This document shows, in pieces, positions 60,281 to 64,000 of a DNA stretch of 64,000 bases. The notes beneath the pieces were generated by a model. The model had not been told where the DNA came from. It made no database searches and worked only from the letters and a program-made list of their open reading frames with translations. The position numbers and the translations under genes are program-made. The stretch is from positions 372,001 to 436,000 of the forward strand of contig NZ_WLZY01000001.1 in assembly GCF_010122465.1 (NCBI RefSeq). Direction: 5' to 3'. Position 1 is the stretch's first letter; every line of letters starts with the position of its first letter. Source of the DNA: Phytoactinopolyspora mesophila (lineage in GTDB: Bacteria; Actinomycetota; Actinomycetes; Jiangellales; Jiangellaceae).

Positions 60281-61123
60281 ATGACAACCACGCTGATCCG
60301 AACCGGGTTTGCCACATTCACCGGCGCCGCCATGGTGGTCGCCCTGGGGCTCGTCGGCGCTCCCGCCGCCGCTGCGCACGGCTATACCGACAGCCCTGTC
60401 AGCAGGCAGTTGCATTGCGCGCAAGGCACGGTCGACAACTGTGGCCCGATCCAATGGGAGCCGCAGAGCGTTGAGGGTCCGGACGGCTTCCCGGACGCGG
60501 GCCCGCCCGACGGCCAGATTTGCGCGGGGGGCAATCAGTCATTCGCTCCGCTGGATAACCCACGTGGCGGCAACTGGCCTACCGAGACCCTGGTGGCGGG
60601 CGCTGACCACGAGTTCCGCTGGCAGTTCACCGCCCCGCACAGCACGTCGAAGTTCGAGTATTTCGTCACCAACGACAGCTATAACCCACTTGATCCGCTG
60701 ACCCGGGACATGCTCGAGCCGGAGCCGTTCGCCACCGTCCCGTTCCAGGGACAGCCGCCTTTCGAGTATTCACACGTCTCGCAGCTGCCCGCTGACAAGC
60801 AGGGCCGGCACCTCATCCTGGCCGTATGGACCGTGGCGGACACGCCCAATGCTTTCTATGCCTGTCACGACGTGGTGTTCAACGGCAACGGCGGCGGCCC
60901 CGGCGACCCTGACCCCGAGCCACCGGAGTGCGAAGCGCCCGCCTGGAGTGCGAGCGCGGTTTACCTGGGCGGCGACACGGTGAGCCATGAGGGTGTCGAG
61001 TATCGGGCCCGGTGGTGGACGCAGGGCGAAGAGCCGGCGGCGGGTGGCGCCTGGGATGTGTGGGAAGCGATCGGGGATTGTGTGGCGGCTGTCCCTGTGG
61101 AGGCGAGCTTGACCGCCCTCTAA
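60281..61123 (+). CDS. AA10 lytic polysaccharide monooxygenase with chitin-binding module
   Basis: 280 residues. The signal peptide is expected to be cut before His33 (AAA|HGYTDSPVSR), leaving the His that with its amino group and His120 (TAPHSTSKFEYF) forms the copper histidine brace; FYACHDVVF supplies the axial aromatic. Residues about 210-216 are a Pro/Asp/Gly linker, and 217-267 a CBM5/12 module (APAWSASAVYLGGDTVSHEG, VEYRARWWTQGEEP) framed by two Cys. It oxidatively cleaves crystalline chitin or cellulose outside the cell; CBM5/12 points to chitin. ATG 60281 follows AGGAGG. Confidence 0.94.
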   Translation: MTTTLIRTGFATFTGAAMVVALGLVGAPAAAAHGYTDSPVSRQLHCAQGTVDNCGPIQWEPQSVEGPDGFPDAGPPDGQICAGGNQSFAPLDNPRGGNWPTETLVAGADHEFRWQFTAPHSTSKFEYFVTNDSYNPLDPLTRDMLEPEPFATVPFQGQPPFEYSHVSQLPADKQGRHLILAVWTVADTPNAFYACHDVVFNGNGGGPGDPDPEPPECEAPAWSASAVYLGGDTVSHEGVEYRARWWTQGEEPAAGGAWDVWEAIGDCVAAVPVEASLTAL

Positions 61124-61155
61124 CGCGGCGGACCTTCTGCGGTCCCGCACTGGAA

Positions 61156-61183
61156 CGCTGGCCGGCGGCGTCGCCGGCCAGCG
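61156..61183 (+). terminator. Hairpin terminator after the LPMO gene
   Basis: CGCTGGCCGGCG (61156-61167) pairs perfectly with 61172-61183 around a four-base loop, 33 bases past the LPMO stop. A 12-bp GC-rich stem with no T-run is usual for actinomycete terminators. Confidence 0.75.
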
Positions 61184-61226
61184 GCTTCGGTGCGCCCGAT
61201 TCTGTTGTGCGCCTGCACGTTATATG

Positions 61227-61247
61227 AACACATGCTAATGTGTTTGC
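61227..61247 (+). promoter_or_regulatory. ArsR/SmtB operator and -10 box
   Basis: AACACAT-GCTA-ATGTGTT (61227-61244) is a perfect 7+7 dyad resembling SmtB/CzrA-type sites. TAATGT (61236-61241) lies within it and is followed by six bases and the GTG at 61248, so a leaderless promoter is covered by the operator. Confidence 0.65.
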
Positions 61248-61616
61248 GTGATGCATAGGTCAGAGTTGGAGCTGGTGGCGGAGCTATTCAAGGCTCTGAC
61301 CTCACCTGCACGGCTGGCCATCATCCGCCGCCTGGCCGAGCATGAGGCGTGTGTCCACGAGCTGGTCGAGGTGACCGGCCTGTCGCAATCACTTGTGTCG
61401 CAGCACCTGCGGGTGTTGCGCGGTGCGCGTCTCGTGCATGGGGAGCGCGACGGCAAAGAGGTTCGTTACAGCTTGATGGACGAACACGTCGCGCACGTCG
61501 TCGATGACGCGATCTCGCACGTGAGTGAGCCTCTGCGGGGCGGTGAACCCGGCGACGTCGAGCAGCCGGGTGATGAGCACGAGGAATCCGTTAGCCACCA
61601 CAAGAAGGGCGCATGA
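61248..61616 (+). CDS. ArsR/SmtB-type metalloregulator
   Basis: 122 residues (GTG 61248; ATG 61251 also possible). Winged helix: LFKALTSPARLAIIRRLAEH, ACVHELVEVTGLSQSLVSQHLRVLRGARLV and HGERDGKEVRYSLMDEHVAHVV. The C-terminal helix carries D-E-H-V-A-H-V-V-D-D, a spacing that fits the alpha-5 zinc site of SmtB-like sensors, and the His-rich tail HEESVSHHKK adds possible ligands. It overlaps the histidine-rich protein gene by four bases and is probably a zinc or nickel/cobalt derepressor. Confidence 0.9.
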   Translation: MMHRSELELVAELFKALTSPARLAIIRRLAEHEACVHELVEVTGLSQSLVSQHLRVLRGARLVHGERDGKEVRYSLMDEHVAHVVDDAISHVSEPLRGGEPGDVEQPGDEHEESVSHHKKGA

Positions 61617-61912
61617 TGAGCACTACACACGTCACCCATGACGGCCACACCCACACGCACGCACCTGACTGTGGGCACGTCGCTGTCGAGCACGAAGGCC
61701 ATGTCGACTATCTGCATGACGGCCACCTGCACCACGCGCATGAAGACCATGTCGACGAGCATGACGTCGAAGTCCACGTCGTCGACGGTTCGCATGATCA
61801 CGAGCATGGTCCCGGATGCGGGCACGCCACGGTCGAACATGGTGACCACGTCGACTATGTCCACGGAGCCCACCGTCATGCCGCGCACGACGGCCACTAC
61901 GACGAGCACTAG
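61613..61912 (+). CDS. Histidine-rich metal-binding protein with internal duplication
   Basis: 99 residues, 28 of them histidine. It consists of two related units of about 32 residues: DCGHVAVEHEGHVDYLHDGH (continuing LHHAHEDHVDEH) and GCGHATVEHGDHVDYVHGAH (continuing RHAAHDGHYDEH), joined by a His/Asp linker. Each unit has one Cys. No signal peptide or membrane helix is present, so it is probably a cytoplasmic zinc or nickel store or chaperone. The ATGA overlap with the ArsR gene indicates coupled translation and metal-responsive expression. Confidence 0.8.
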   Translation: MMSTTHVTHDGHTHTHAPDCGHVAVEHEGHVDYLHDGHLHHAHEDHVDEHDVEVHVVDGSHDHEHGPGCGHATVEHGDHVDYVHGAHRHAAHDGHYDEH

Positions 61913-61920
61913 TGCCGTCC

Positions 61921-61937
61921 GCCGGGATCTCCCCGGC
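61921..61937. terminator. Short hairpin between convergent genes
   Basis: GCCGGG (61921-61926) pairs with CCCGGC (61932-61937) around five bases, nine bases after the histidine-rich gene's stop and before argG's stop on the other strand. Weak but well placed. Confidence 0.35.
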
Positions 61938-61979
61938 AATGGTGTCTCGCGGGTTGGGTGATCCCGAGTTCGCCTAGTG

Positions 61980-63528
<1,549 letters not shown>

Positions 63529-63531
<3 letters not shown>

Positions 63532-64000
63532 TGAGGGAATGTACGCGGCCGTGACGACGATGCCGTCGGACGCCGCGCCCGATACCTCGATCTCGCCGGG
63601 AAAATCCCGGACCGGCGTCTGCAACCGAAGCCGGATCGTGCCGCCCGCGCCGTCCCAGTGAAAGCGCACGATGTGGGCGTGGTGGAAGCCCAGCCAGCGT
63701 CCAGTGACCGCGGACCACAGCTTGTAGAGCGACTCCTTGGCGGAGAAGGCAACCCTGCAGGCAAAGCTGACATGTGCTGCGGTGTCAGCGAGCAATTCGA
63801 TCTCGGAGGCGGACAGCACCTCCCCGCACAGCTCGGCCGGTAGCGGGAGTTGAGGCTCGGCGTCGATGCCGACCGCTCGGATCCGCGTCGTGCTCGCCGC
63901 GACGGCCGCACGGTAGCCGGCGCAATGGGTGATGGAACCGCAGAAGCCCACTGGCCAGACTGGCGCGCGATGACGGGTGCCGATGGCCGATACCGATGCT
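63529..64000 (-). CDS. 4'-phosphopantetheinyl transferase (EntD/Sfp type), N-terminus missing
   Basis: 157 residues to the stop; the frame continues past the right edge, beginning RHRAPVWPVGFCGSITHCAG. The Sfp/EntD motifs are WP-x-GFCGSITHC (P1), RAVGIDAEPQ (the Mg-binding Asp-x-Glu, P2) and FSAKESLYKLW (WSAKEA-like P3). These enzymes transfer phosphopantetheine from CoA to acyl- or peptidyl-carrier proteins, so it implies polyketide or nonribosomal peptide synthesis elsewhere in the genome. An ATG at 63951 is internal to the conserved P1 region and not the true start. Confidence 0.92.

Overview
The window reads as chromosomal DNA of a high-GC actinomycete. The signs are GTG starts, very few spacer bases between genes, a SARP/AfsR-type regulator, DrrAB-type ABC genes, a DUF222/HNH (13E12-like) protein, an AA10 lytic polysaccharide monooxygenase and many -10 boxes placed about 6-7 bases before the start codon, which suggests leaderless mRNAs. 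The gene mix would suit a soil or plant-associated Jiangella/Phytoactinopolyspora-like organism, but the genus is an inference. No rRNA, tRNA, CRISPR array, phage block or intact insertion sequence was seen.

Layout. 1-7.7 kb: a class V aminotransferase (cut by the left edge) divergent from a GntR/FadR regulator with a textbook operator; a MarR-GNAT protein; a thioredoxin-like protein preceded by a 176-bp inverted-repeat (MITE-like) element; an MFS exporter and MarR regulator sharing two identical palindromes; a methyltransferase; a DUF222/HNH protein. 7.7-18 kb: the most unusual locus, two paralogous xylose/ribose-type ABC importers placed back to back. The left one (minus strand) is conventional: ROK repressor, lipoprotein, ATPase, permease. 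The right one (plus strand) has its ATPase fused to GAF domains and a complete histidine kinase, followed by an OmpR-type response regulator, a lipoprotein and a permease, all overlapping by 4-8 bases. This looks like a transporter that is itself a two-component sensor. 18-25.4 kb: TVP38 membrane protein, DrrAB-type ABC exporter, DUF4097 protein, large SARP-NB-ARC-TPR regulator, small membrane protein.

25.4-36.5 kb: an ArsR regulator with a destroyed SRPBCC partner gene, a secreted phytase-like esterase, a decayed dehydrogenase fragment, a secreted LVIVD/choice-of-anchor B protein, an aldo/keto reductase behind a MerR-type promoter, an Rpn-family nuclease, a quinone-type oxidoreductase, a metallophosphoesterase and a membrane-anchored NHL-propeller protein. 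36.5-44.2 kb: a seven-gene minus-strand operon of peptide/nickel-type ABC importer (binding protein, two permeases, two ATPases), an alpha/beta hydrolase and a DUF5937/ArsR regulator, behind a perfect 22-bp palindrome. 44.2-46.2 kb: DoxX, NmrA-type reductase and a divergent MarR regulator with three evenly spaced operators.

46.4-58.8 kb: small secreted protein, TIGR04222-like membrane protein, GNAT acetyltransferase, LuxR-TPR regulator, two MFS transporters, a methyltransferase, an HD-GYP/LuxR hybrid, a polysaccharide deacetylase, a spermidine-synthase-like protein and a SulP anion transporter. 59-64 kb: formylglycine-generating enzyme with both catalytic cysteines, AA10 LPMO with a chitin-binding module, an ArsR regulator with a histidine-rich metal-binding protein, argG with an ARG-box-like operator, and a phosphopantetheinyl transferase cut by the right edge.
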